Origin: Limiplasma sp036645955
GTDB lineage: Bacteria; Bacillota; Clostridia; Christensenellales; Aristaeellaceae
Length of the DNA: 64,000 nucleotides
Assembly: GCA_036645955.1 (NCBI GenBank)
Contig: JAVXND010000012.1
Coordinates: 1 to 64,000, forward strand
Reading direction: 5' to 3'
Both the position numbers and the translations under genes were made by a program. Of the stretch, positions 44,186 through 52,346 are shown piece by piece (within the stretch, counting starts at the first letter, position 1; each line of letters starts with the position of its first letter). A model generated the notes under the pieces. It made no database searches. It was given only the letters and a program-made list of their open reading frames with translations, and was not told the DNA's origin.

Positions 44186-44632
44186 ATGGCCAGTGTGTTA
44201 TGTGTGAACCTAAGTGAACAAAAAGGCATGATCAAGCACCCCGTAGAGGCGGCGGAGCTACGCACAAACCACGGCATTGTGGGGGATGCGCATGCGGGAG
44301 ATTGGCACAGGCAGGTAAGCCTGCTAGCGGAGGAAAGCGTTGCAAAAATGCGCGCGCAATGTGACATTGCGTTGCCCTATGGTGTTTTTGCAGAAAATAT
44401 AGACACGGAGGGAATGGATTTAAAAGCATTGCCCGTGGGTGCGGTGCTTCGTGTGGGCGAATGCCTGCTTGAAATTACACAAATCGGCAAGGAATGCCAT
44501 AGCAATTGCGCCATTAAACAACAGGTGGGGCATTGCGTTATGCCCACGGAGGGGGTATTTGCAAGGGTGATTGCCGGCGGTACCATTCGCGCAGGAGATG
44601 CCATTACGCGAGAGAACGAACGGCCTGAATAA
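44186..44632 (+). CDS. MOSC domain protein
   Basis: This 148-residue protein with a MOSC domain begins directly after the moaC stop. The conserved cysteine lies in ITQIGKECHSNC, and the family's GDAHAGDWHRQV stretch is near residue 35. MOSC domains are associated with sulfur or selenium transfer to molybdenum cofactors, so a role in finishing the hydroxylase Mo centre is plausible. Its 3' end overlaps the convergent cysteine desulfurase gene by 29 nt. Confidence 0.88.
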   Translation: MASVLCVNLSEQKGMIKHPVEAAELRTNHGIVGDAHAGDWHRQVSLLAEESVAKMRAQCDIALPYGVFAENIDTEGMDLKALPVGAVLRVGECLLEITQIGKECHSNCAIKQQVGHCVMPTEGVFARVIAGGTIRAGDAITRENERPE

Positions 44633-45743
44633 CCCTGTCCATTTGATCGGATGTATTGCTATACCCAAGCGAAAACCGAACGGTACCCGCTGGAAAAGTG
44701 TGCAGGGTATGGTGAGCGGCAGGGGCGCAATGCAGGCCGCAACGCGTTAAAATGCCATGCTCGCGTTCCAAACGCAGGGCAATTTGGGCGTTGTCGCTCT
44801 GCAAAAAATCAATGGACACAACACCAACCTGCGTTTCAGGTGCTTTTGTACCCAAAACGCGTATCCCTGCAATGTCCTCAAGACCTGCTAACAGCTGGGC
44901 AAGCAGGGATTTTGCTTGAAGCCCAAACGCCTGCGCCCTTGGCTCCCAAAAGTCAAGGGCGGCCAAAAAACCGTAGATGCCCGGCAAGTTTGGCGTGCCT
45001 GATTCCAATTTATCGGGCAAAAACAAGGGCTGCTCCTCTATGTCGGAGCGGCTGCCCGTGCCGCCTGTCACAAAAGGCGAAAGGGCCTCAGCAAACCTGC
45101 GAGTTAAAATGGCCGCGCCAATGCCCTGCGGCCCCAGCAAACCTTTGTGCGCGGAAAAAACCAATGCGTCTATGCCCATGGCTTCACAATCAATGGGCAA
45201 ATGCCCCACTGTTTGCGATGCATCTACAACAAAGGGAATGCCGCGTTCACGGCAGAGCGTGCCGATTTCCAAAATGGGCATGACGGTGCCGCATACATTG
45301 GATGCATGGGTGAAGCAAACCAACTGCACAGGAGCTTCAAGCAAGCGCTCAAAAGCGTCCATATCAAGGCTTCCATCTGCAAAGCATGGGGTGCGCTCCA
45401 CCTGTACACCCGCCATTTGGCGAAGCGGGCGCATCACGGCATTATGCTCCATACCGCTCACCACCACGCGGTCGCCCGCATGCAAAAAGCCTTTGAGTAC
45501 CATGTTTAGCCCAAAGGTTGCGCCGCAGGTTACAATGCATGCTTCTGCGCAGTTTGAGTGAAAAAGGGCACAAAGGCGCTCGCGGAGTGTGAACAAGGCA
45601 TTTTCGGCTTCTAGCGCGGCGGCATAGCTCCCGCGGGAAACATTGATACCAAGCTCCTCTATATACTGTGCCATGGCCTTGCCAACCCCTGGTGCTTTGG
45701 GGTATGAGGTAGAGGCGTTATCTAAATAAATCGTTTTAAACAT
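44604..45743 (-). CDS. Cysteine desulfurase family protein, copy 2
   Basis: This 379-residue PLP enzyme has a FKTIYLDNASTSYPKAP start, the PLP lysine in FSAHKGLLGPQG and the catalytic cysteine in LTRCGLHCAPAAH. It is a homologue of the copy at 6593. It lies inverted inside the plus-strand selenium and molybdenum genes, where it probably supplies selenium or sulfur for the labile Mo ligand. The start is uncertain: ATG at 45743, 45758 or 45776. A -10 TATAAT at 45788-45783 favours one of the first two. Its 3' end overlaps the MOSC gene. Confidence 0.87.
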   Translation of the reverse strand: MFKTIYLDNASTSYPKAPGVGKAMAQYIEELGINVSRGSYAAALEAENALFTLRERLCALFHSNCAEACIVTCGATFGLNMVLKGFLHAGDRVVVSGMEHNAVMRPLRQMAGVQVERTPCFADGSLDMDAFERLLEAPVQLVCFTHASNVCGTVMPILEIGTLCRERGIPFVVDASQTVGHLPIDCEAMGIDALVFSAHKGLLGPQGIGAAILTRRFAEALSPFVTGGTGSRSDIEEQPLFLPDKLESGTPNLPGIYGFLAALDFWEPRAQAFGLQAKSLLAQLLAGLEDIAGIRVLGTKAPETQVGVVSIDFLQSDNAQIALRLEREHGILTRCGLHCAPAAHHTLHTFPAGTVRFSLGYSNTSDQMDRVIQAVRSLA

Positions 45744-45806
45744 CCTTTCAAAATGCATGATGATTGATGCTTTCATAAAGCCATTATAACACGGAGGTGA
45801 CGGAAA

Positions 45807-46856
45807 ATGAAGAAACATTTAGCAGTCCTTCTAACGGGCGCGGTGACTGGACTTGTAGCGCTTGCGCTTACAGCCTTTGGCAATCCGCCTAATATGGGCT
45901 TTTGTCTGGCTTGCTTTTTACGGGACTTATCGGGCGCATGCAAGCTTCACAGCGCCAATGTGGTGCAATATTTCCGACCTGAGATCGTTGGGCTGGTGCT
46001 TGGCTCGCTTGTAGCCGCACTGCTCTTTAAAGAATTTCGCCCGCGCGGCGGTTCCTCGCCCATGACGCGATTCATGCTTGGCTTTTTGGTGATGGTGGGA
46101 GCGCTCATGTTTCTTGGCTGTCCCCTGCGAATGCTCATTCGTGTTGGCGGAGGAGATTTAAATGCCTTGGTGGGCTTGCTTGGCTTTTGCGGCGGCGTAG
46201 GCATTGGGGTTTTGGCTTTGAACAAGGGCTTTACGCTACGCCGTGCGCACCCCACAGCCGTTACGGAGGGGGCGGCTTTTCCAACCGCGCTTCTTGTGTT
46301 GCTTGCGGCATGGCTTCTTTTTCCTGCGGCGTTTGCACTGTCTGAAAAAGGGCCTGGCGCTATGCACGCGCCCATGCTTCTTTCGCTTGCGGGCGGTCTG
46401 CTTGTGGGGGCGCTTGCTCAGCGAAGCCGCTTTTGCATGGCGGGCGGCTTGCGAGATACCCTGCTCTTCCGCGATTTTCATTTGCTTTGGGGGAGCGTAG
46501 CGCTGGTGGTAACGGTTTTGTTGGGGAATTTACTGCTTGGCTCCTTTCGAATGGGCTTTTTAGACCAGCCCATTGCACATACGGATGGGCTTTGGAATTT
46601 TCTTGGCATGGTGCTGGTTGGCTGGGGAAGCGTATTGCTGGGCGGCTGTCCGCTTCGTCAGCTGATCATGGCAGGCGAGGGCGATAGCGATGCCGCCATG
46701 GCGGTTGTGGGCATGGTGGCGGGCGCGGCGTTCTGCCATAATTTTGGGCTGGCTTCCTCTGCGGCAGGCCCTACGGTAAACGGTCAAGCGGCAGTGCTGA
46801 TTGGCTTGGCGGTGCTGGTTTTGCTCAGCTTGTTTAGCAAAGAAAGGGGAAAATAG
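45807..46856 (+). CDS. yedE: YedE family putative selenium transporter
   Basis: This 349-residue inner-membrane protein has about nine hydrophobic segments and two YeeE/YedE-type repeats. The family cysteine motifs are FLGCPLRMLIRVGGGD near 110 and LGGCPLRQLIMAGEGD near 285. The form found with selenium genes is thought to import a selenium species. It is divergent from the cysteine desulfurase and leads the tusA-DUF3343-yqeC-yqeB-selD run. A strong CGGAGGTGA lies before the ATG. Confidence 0.88.
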   Translation: MKKHLAVLLTGAVTGLVALALTAFGNPPNMGFCLACFLRDLSGACKLHSANVVQYFRPEIVGLVLGSLVAALLFKEFRPRGGSSPMTRFMLGFLVMVGALMFLGCPLRMLIRVGGGDLNALVGLLGFCGGVGIGVLALNKGFTLRRAHPTAVTEGAAFPTALLVLLAAWLLFPAAFALSEKGPGAMHAPMLLSLAGGLLVGALAQRSRFCMAGGLRDTLLFRDFHLLWGSVALVVTVLLGNLLLGSFRMGFLDQPIAHTDGLWNFLGMVLVGWGSVLLGGCPLRQLIMAGEGDSDAAMAVVGMVAGAAFCHNFGLASSAAGPTVNGQAAVLIGLAVLVLLSLFSKERGK

Positions 46857-46857
46857 C

Positions 46858-47067
46858 ATGCAACAAATTGATACACGAGGGCGTTCTTGCCCAGAACCTG
46901 TGATGCTTACGCGTGCGGCGCTCCAAAAAGAGGCGCAGGGCGTTTGCGTGCTGGCGGACAATTTATGCGCCGCTGAAAACATCACACGCTTTGCAAACCA
47001 TTCAGGCTATGAAGTGAAGCGCGAGGAAAACGGCGGCGAATATACCCTGCTGCTTCAAAAAAAATGA
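46858..47067 (+). CDS. TusA/SirA-family sulfur (selenium) carrier protein
   Basis: This 69-residue protein has the conserved single cysteine in RGRSCPEPV near residue 11, as in TusA and YedF N-terminal domains that carry persulfide or perselenide. It starts right after yedE and overlaps the DUF3343 gene by 4 nt. Together with the transporter and SelD it suggests a dedicated selenium delivery relay. Confidence 0.88.
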   Translation: MQQIDTRGRSCPEPVMLTRAALQKEAQGVCVLADNLCAAENITRFANHSGYEVKREENGGEYTLLLQKK

Positions 47068-47315
47068 AAGAATATGTAGCAACATTTTGGACGCACTTTG
47101 CGGCCATGAGCACGCTTCGCGCCCTTGAAACGGCAGGCATTCATGCACAGGCTCGTCCTGTGCCGCGCGATGTAAGCGCAAGCTGCGGCACCTGTGTTTT
47201 TTATCTTGCCAACGATGTGTGCGCAGCACTTCTGCATCGGGATTTTGAAACGGTTTATGAACAGCTGGGCGAACGAGATTATCAGGCGGTGCTATGCAAT
47301 GACAAAGCTGAGTGA
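47064..47315 (+). CDS. DUF3343 putative Se/S carrier-like protein, copy 2
   Basis: This 83-residue DUF3343 homologue differs from copy 1 by a CGTC pair (SASCGTCVFYL near 43-53) in place of the common CGLxLRF motif. It is coupled to tusA by a 4-nt overlap and to yqeC by a 17-nt overlap. Position inside the selenium genes supports a role in selenium or sulfur transfer; no activity is established from this sequence. Confidence 0.82.
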   Translation: MKEYVATFWTHFAAMSTLRALETAGIHAQARPVPRDVSASCGTCVFYLANDVCAALLHRDFETVYEQLGERDYQAVLCNDKAE

Positions 47316-48030
47316 ACGGTTACGCATTCCCCGCGGCGTAACGGCCGTGGTTGGCAGCGGCGGTAAAACAACGCTTATGGAACGCCTTGCGTGTGAATTG
47401 AGCGAAAATGCGCGCGTGCTTCGCATGACCACAACGCAAATGCGCGTGCCCAATGGAACGGTTATTTTTGCGGAAAAGGTGGATGCATGCTTGCTTTTAA
47501 AAGTGAAGCAAGCGTTTGAACAGCAGCTGCTGGTGACGGTGGGCAGGGAAGCGGAAAATGGCAAAATCACAAAACCGCTTGGTTCGCTTGATGCATTGTT
47601 TGCGCTTGCGGATTATGTGCTGATAGAGGCAGATGGTTCGCGGGGCTTGCCGCTCAAAGCGCCTGCGGAGCATGAGCCAGTATTGTGCGGCAAGGAAAAG
47701 CTGGTGCTTGCTGTCATGGGGGCGACGGGCATCGGCAGACCCATCTGCGAGGCGGCGCACCGCTCAAGGCTGTATGCGGCGCTTCTTCATAAACAAGAAA
47801 ACGAAGTGGTTACAGCCGAGGACGCGGCGCGGGTGCTGATGGATGCAAACGGTCAGCGAAAAGGCGTGATCAGCCGCTTTGCGATTGTGCTAAACCAATG
47901 TGATACAAAACAGGAACTGCAAAACGCTCAAAGCTGTGCGGCACAAACAGGGGAAGAATGCGCGTTGGTTGCATTGAAAACAAATGCGGATTTTTGCGAA
48001 ATGTGGGCCAAAGGACAGCTGTTGCGTTGA
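47299..48030 (+). CDS. yqeC: YqeC selenium-dependent hydroxylase accessory protein
   Basis: This 243-residue protein has a P-loop-like VVGSGGKTTLMERLA near residue 16 and an LIEADGSRGLPLKAPAEHEP motif near 110. It belongs to the YqeC family found with selenium-dependent molybdenum hydroxylases. The biochemical step is not established; an NTP-dependent maturation role is inferred. It overlaps the DUF3343 gene by 17 nt. Confidence 0.9.
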   Translation: MTKLSERLRIPRGVTAVVGSGGKTTLMERLACELSENARVLRMTTTQMRVPNGTVIFAEKVDACLLLKVKQAFEQQLLVTVGREAENGKITKPLGSLDALFALADYVLIEADGSRGLPLKAPAEHEPVLCGKEKLVLAVMGATGIGRPICEAAHRSRLYAALLHKQENEVVTAEDAARVLMDANGQRKGVISRFAIVLNQCDTKQELQNAQSCAAQTGEECALVALKTNADFCEMWAKGQLLR

Positions 48031-48058
48031 TTGCGCTCAACGAGGAGGAGGAAGAACA

Positions 48059-48856
48059 ATGCTGCTGTTGATCAAGGGCGCTGGTGATTTGGCCAGCGGG
48101 GTGGCGGTGCGGCTCCATCACGCGGGTTTTCAAATTGTGATGACGGATTTGCCGAAGCCAACGGCCATACGCCGCTCGGTCAGCTTTTGCCGCGCCATTT
48201 CAGAGGAGCATGCCGCCGTGGAAGGGGTGCATGCGCACCTTGCGCACAATGTGCAGGAGGCTAGGGCGGTGCTTCAGGCGGGAAACATTCCCGTGCTGGC
48301 AGATGCCTTGGCGCAATGTGCAAAAGCCCTTGCCCCAGACGTGCTGATTGACGCGATTTTGGCTAAGAAAAACACAGGCACAGCCATGAAGGATGCGCCG
48401 ATTGTGATTGCGCTTGGCCCTGGCTTTAGCGCAGGCAAGGATTGTCATGCAGTGGTAGAAACCATGCGAGGGCATGATTTGGGACGCGTATACCTCACGG
48501 GCTCTGCGGCTGAAAACACGGGCGTACCGGGAAGCATAGGGGGCTATACCTCTGAAAGAATCCTCAGAGCGCCGTGCGAGGGCGTTTTTGAAGCGCTGGC
48601 TCAAATTGGCCAAAGGGTGCGGGCGGGGGAGAAAGTGGCAACGGTGAATGGCGAGCCGGTTTTTTCTGCTTTGGATGGGGTGGTTCGCGGTATTTTGCCT
48701 AGCCAAACGCCTGTGACGGCAGGTATGAAAAGCGGGGATGTGGATCCGCGCGGCGTAGTGGAACACTGCTATACGGTTTCAGACAAGGCACGCGCCATTG
48801 GCGGGGGCGTGCTGGAAGCCATATTGGCGCTTTCGGGGGTGCTTTGTCATGGATGA
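48059..48856 (+). CDS. yqeB: YqeB selenium-dependent molybdenum cofactor protein
   Basis: This 265-residue protein starts with a nucleotide-binding GAGDLASGVAVRLHHAGF motif and contains GPGFSAGKDCHAVVETMRGHDLGR, in two parts, near 120. The YqeB family is a marker for SDMH systems and is thought to help install selenium at the Mo centre. GAGGAGGAGGAAG lies 4-6 nt before the ATG. It overlaps selD by 8 nt. Confidence 0.92.
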   Translation: MLLLIKGAGDLASGVAVRLHHAGFQIVMTDLPKPTAIRRSVSFCRAISEEHAAVEGVHAHLAHNVQEARAVLQAGNIPVLADALAQCAKALAPDVLIDAILAKKNTGTAMKDAPIVIALGPGFSAGKDCHAVVETMRGHDLGRVYLTGSAAENTGVPGSIGGYTSERILRAPCEGVFEALAQIGQRVRAGEKVATVNGEPVFSALDGVVRGILPSQTPVTAGMKSGDVDPRGVVEHCYTVSDKARAIGGGVLEAILALSGVLCHG

Positions 48857-49883
48857 GAATATTCGGCTTACAAAGCTCGCCAAATGTGCGGGCTGTGGTG
48901 CAAAGGTAGGCGCTGGCGTGCTTCAAAAATTGCTTCGGGATTTGCCCGTGCATGCGGACCCCAACTTGATCGTTGGCTTTGAAAGCTCTGACGACGCATC
49001 TGTTTACCGTGTTTCTGATCAGCTGGCGCTGGTGCAAACCATTGACTTTTTTCCGCCTGTGGTGGATGATCCGGAAGCCTTTGGCAGAATTGCGGCGGCC
49101 AATGCCCTTTCGGATATCTATGCCATGGGCGGTGAACCCAAGGTGGCGCAAAATGTGCTTGTTATACCCGACAACATGCCTGAAACCATGGTGCAAGCCA
49201 TTTTGCGCGGCGGGTATCAAAAGGTGTTTGAAGCGGGCGCTATCCTTTCGGGCGGGCATAGCATACATGGAGGGGAGCCGATCTATGGCCTTGCGGTTAC
49301 GGGCTTTGTGCACCCTGATCATGTGCTGAGAAACAGCGGCGCAAGGGTGGGAGATGTGCTGCTTCTCACAAAGCCATTGGGCATAGGCGTGTATTTAACC
49401 GCACGCAAAGCGGGAATGCTGTGCGATGCGGAGGAACAGCGGGCGATTGCACAAATGGAGCAGCTCAACCGCTCCGCACGGGATGCGATGCAGGGCTTTA
49501 CTGTGAGCGCCTGCACGGATGTAACGGGCTTTTCATTGCTCGGGCATGCGGTGGAAATGGCGGAGGGCAGTCATGTAGCCTTGAAGATAGACGCGCAAGC
49601 GGTGCCGCTGTTGCCCGAGGCTCTTCTATTGGCAAGCATGGGCTTATTGCCTGAGGGGATGTATAAAAACCGTGCCTTTGCGCAAGAACGGGTAGATACA
49701 GGGGATATAGCGCTTGCACTTTGCGATTTGTTTTTTGATCCGCAAACCTCGGGCGGGCTGTTGATTGCTGTGGCAGAAGCACAAGCGGATGCGTTGCTTA
49801 CAAAGCTACAGGCGGAAACGCCTGCGGCGAGGCGAATTGGCCGCGTGATTTCCCAGGGGGAAAAGGCGGTTACGCTCAGGTAA
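48849..49883 (+). CDS. selD: Selenide, water dikinase
   Basis: This 344-residue enzyme makes selenophosphate, the activated selenium donor. The active-site region reads CAGCGAK near residues 13-19, with ordinary cysteine codons and no in-frame UGA. Other SelD blocks (TIDFFPPVVDDP; ANALSDIYAMGG; SGGHSIHGGEP) match. It overlaps yqeB by 8 nt. Selenocysteine genes selA and selB are not in the window, so SelD here may mainly serve the selenium cofactor of the hydroxylases. Confidence 0.95.
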   Translation: MDENIRLTKLAKCAGCGAKVGAGVLQKLLRDLPVHADPNLIVGFESSDDASVYRVSDQLALVQTIDFFPPVVDDPEAFGRIAAANALSDIYAMGGEPKVAQNVLVIPDNMPETMVQAILRGGYQKVFEAGAILSGGHSIHGGEPIYGLAVTGFVHPDHVLRNSGARVGDVLLLTKPLGIGVYLTARKAGMLCDAEEQRAIAQMEQLNRSARDAMQGFTVSACTDVTGFSLLGHAVEMAEGSHVALKIDAQAVPLLPEALLLASMGLLPEGMYKNRAFAQERVDTGDIALALCDLFFDPQTSGGLLIAVAEAQADALLTKLQAETPAARRIGRVISQGEKAVTLR

Positions 49884-49892
49884 AGGATTGCT

Positions 49893-50921
49893 TTAGCGGG
49901 AGGCAGCCTCCAGGCTGGCACGGTGCAAAATCATTTCTGCGGCAATGCTTACCGCAATTTCAGCGGGTGTTTCGGCTTTGATCGGCAAACCGATGGGCGT
50001 GTGAACACGCTGAAAATCCTGCTCCGAAAAGCCTTCTTCAAACAGAAGGCTTTTTGTATGCGCAATTTTGCTTCGACTGCCAATCAGCCCGATATAGGCG
50101 GCGGGCGTGCCAAGCACCTGTGCGAGGAGCTCGTGGTCGTAGCGGTGTCCGCGTGTCATGATCACAACTTGATCGGCAGAGGTAAGCGTTACTTGTGTTG
50201 CGATGCCTGAAAAATTGCCCAATACAACGCGCTCTGCAAGCGGAAAAAGGGCTGTGTTGGCAAATTCCAACCGATCGTCAAATACAATGGGGGAAAAGTC
50301 GAGCTTATGAAGCAGGGGCACAAGCTCCTGCGCGATATGGCCGCCGCCGAAAACATAGGCGTGCCCTGCGCTTAGCACGGGCTGTACGAACAGGCGAAGG
50401 GGTTCTGTGCTCAAAACGGCATGACGGCCCAGCATGGCTTGCACATCCGACAGCTGAATTTGGCTGGCCAATAAAAGCTTGCCCGTTGCGGCAATGCCCA
50501 TGTCAAGCACCCTGCCATCTTGGGACAGCAGGCGAACCAACCAAGCCTGACTGTGCTTTGCAAGCAGGCTTGCCAGCTCGCGAAACACCGCCGTTGCCTG
50601 ATTGCTTTGCGGGGATAGATACTCGCAGAGCACGGTAATGTCACCGCCGCAAACCATCCCGATGTCCTCCGCTTCGTTTGGCTTTAATTGATAGGCATAA
50701 ATGCTGGAGGTATGCGTGCAAAGGCAATGCTTTGCATGCTCTCTTACGTTGTATTCAAGCGCGCCGCCGCCAATGGTGCCCAAGGCTGTTTCGTTGCTGA
50801 AAACGGCCATACACGCACCTGCGCCGCGCGGCGCGGAGCCGCTTCGTTTGAGTATGGTACACAGCACAAGCGGACAAGAAGCCTCCAAGGCTTGTAAGCA
50901 GGGTAGGATCAATGTTTTCAT
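49893..50921 (-). CDS. XdhC/CoxI family molybdenum hydroxylase maturation factor
   Basis: This 342-residue cofactor-maturation protein has the N-terminal XdhC/CoxI domain (RSGSAPRGAGACMAV near residue 25; GTIGGGALEYNV near 50) and a C-terminal Rossmann domain (YVFGGGHIAQELVPLL near 200). XdhC proteins bind molybdopterin and promote its sulfuration or selenation. It converges on selD with only 9 nt between stops. The ATG at 50921 has GAGGAG about 12 nt upstream; an upstream in-frame extension to 51038 is spurious. A TATAAT-like -10 is at 50973-50968. Confidence 0.88.
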   Translation of the reverse strand: MKTLILPCLQALEASCPLVLCTILKRSGSAPRGAGACMAVFSNETALGTIGGGALEYNVREHAKHCLCTHTSSIYAYQLKPNEAEDIGMVCGGDITVLCEYLSPQSNQATAVFRELASLLAKHSQAWLVRLLSQDGRVLDMGIAATGKLLLASQIQLSDVQAMLGRHAVLSTEPLRLFVQPVLSAGHAYVFGGGHIAQELVPLLHKLDFSPIVFDDRLEFANTALFPLAERVVLGNFSGIATQVTLTSADQVVIMTRGHRYDHELLAQVLGTPAAYIGLIGSRSKIAHTKSLLFEEGFSEQDFQRVHTPIGLPIKAETPAEIAVSIAAEMILHRASLEAASR

Positions 50922-51137
50922 AGGGTTCAAATCTCCTCTGTTGTAAACACGTTCTGTCACTTGTTTTATTATAGCAGGGTTGGAGGAGCACAAGCAAGCT
51001 GATTTTGCACGCCAAACATAATTCGAAACATAATTCAAACTATGAAAGAAGTGGAGCGGTCACAATGCCCATGCTGGCAATACTCACGATAAAACAGGGG
51101 GCTTTTCAACAAAATTGGATTAAATAAATTTTAACTA

Positions 51138-51181
51138 TTGACATTGAACCTAAATGGTGTTATCGTATTGTAAACGATTAC
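51138..51181 (+). promoter_or_regulatory. Promoter and putative operator of the LacI-family gene
   Basis: TTGACA (51138-51143), a 17-nt spacer and TATCGT (51161-51166) form a promoter. The near-palindrome GTAAACGATTAC at 51170-51181 lies at the expected transcription start and fits a LacI-family operator, suggesting autoregulation of the regulator and its transport operon. The 51000-51135 stretch upstream is A/T-rich and shows nothing else that can be named. Confidence 0.7.
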
Positions 51182-51275
51182 CGAACGACCTTGCGAATGA
51201 TTGCGTGGAGCGACCGAAACACATGATGCCTTTTTCCGTGTGTATGCTTGATTGAAACGAAAGGGGGAGCATGTC

Positions 51276-52307
51276 GTGGCAACGATTGTGGATGTCGCTC
51301 AGGCGGCAAATGTATCGGTTGCGACGGTCTCCCGCGTTTTGAACGGCAAATCGCAGGTGCGCGAGGCGTTACGGGAGCGCGTTTTGTCTGCGGTGGAAGC
51401 GCTTCGCTATGTACCAAACCCCACGGCGCGCAATTTAAGGCGCAATGAAAGCCGCACCATTTTGATACTGGCTCCGAACCTGACCAACCCATACTACACG
51501 CATATCATTGCAGGGATTGGGGAAGCGGCGCATGAGCATGGTTACAGCTCCTTTCTTTGCAATACCGAAGGGGTCAAAGCTCGTGAAGAGCTTCTTCTGG
51601 GCAGGCTAAGCCTGCATCAGGCGGATGGTGCCATTTTGCTGGCAACAGAGCTTCATGCGCAGTGGCTGGAGCCCTATGCACAAAGGCATCCCATTGTGCA
51701 AAGCTCTGAGTTTGACCCCGATGTGGATATTGTGCATGTGTCCGTGGACAGCTACCAAGCGGCACGAGATGTAATGAACCATTTGCTGAGCTTGGGGCAT
51801 AAGCGCATTGCACTCATCAGCAGTGAAAACCGGTATTATTCCACTGCCATGCGCTTAAAGGGCTACCTAGATGCTTTGGCAGACGCGGGCTTGCCTGCCA
51901 CACCAGAGTATATCCGCAAGGCAACGGTTGACTATACCTTTAAGAGCGGCTTTAATTCGGCACGCAGCTTGCTTAGCCAAGAAGCAAGACCCACCGCACT
52001 TTTTTGCATTTCTGATATGCTTGCGCTGGGTGCCATTGCAGGGGCGCAGGAAATGGGCTTCCGCGTGCCGGAGGATGTTACGGTGGTAGGCTTTGATGAT
52101 GTGGAGCACACCACAATGTTCCATCCCTATGTAACCACCGTGGCACAGCCCTGCTTTGACATTGGCCGCCGCGCCATGGAACTGCTCTATGAGCTGATGA
52201 ACGGCAGGGAAACCCCGCGTCAGGTGGTGCTGCCCCATAGCCTCATGGTGCGTGAATCCTCGGCGGCACGGCACTGTGGCTTTATGGATTTTCCGGTCTG
52301 CGTTTGA
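51276..52307 (+). CDS. LacI family transcriptional regulator
   Basis: This 343-residue repressor has an N-terminal helix-turn-helix (VDVAQAANVSVATVSRVLNG, residues 5-24) and a periplasmic-binding-protein-like sugar-sensing domain (ILAPNLTNPYYTHIIAGI near 58; DVTVVGFDDVEHTTMF near 270). The start is the GTG at 51276, 6 nt after GGGGGAG. An in-frame TTG at 51252 would add eight residues without a site. It precedes a ribose-type ABC importer and should respond to the imported sugar or a derivative. Confidence 0.9.
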   Translation: MATIVDVAQAANVSVATVSRVLNGKSQVREALRERVLSAVEALRYVPNPTARNLRRNESRTILILAPNLTNPYYTHIIAGIGEAAHEHGYSSFLCNTEGVKAREELLLGRLSLHQADGAILLATELHAQWLEPYAQRHPIVQSSEFDPDVDIVHVSVDSYQAARDVMNHLLSLGHKRIALISSENRYYSTAMRLKGYLDALADAGLPATPEYIRKATVDYTFKSGFNSARSLLSQEARPTALFCISDMLALGAIAGAQEMGFRVPEDVTVVGFDDVEHTTMFHPYVTTVAQPCFDIGRRAMELLYELMNGRETPRQVVLPHSLMVRESSAARHCGFMDFPVCV

Positions 52308-52346
52308 CAGACCGATAAATCATACATTATTCTAGGAGGAAAAACC

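Noticed and set aside
48849..48920. Selenocysteine codon in SelD
   Set aside because: The active-site residue is encoded by TGT/TGC and there is no in-frame TGA.
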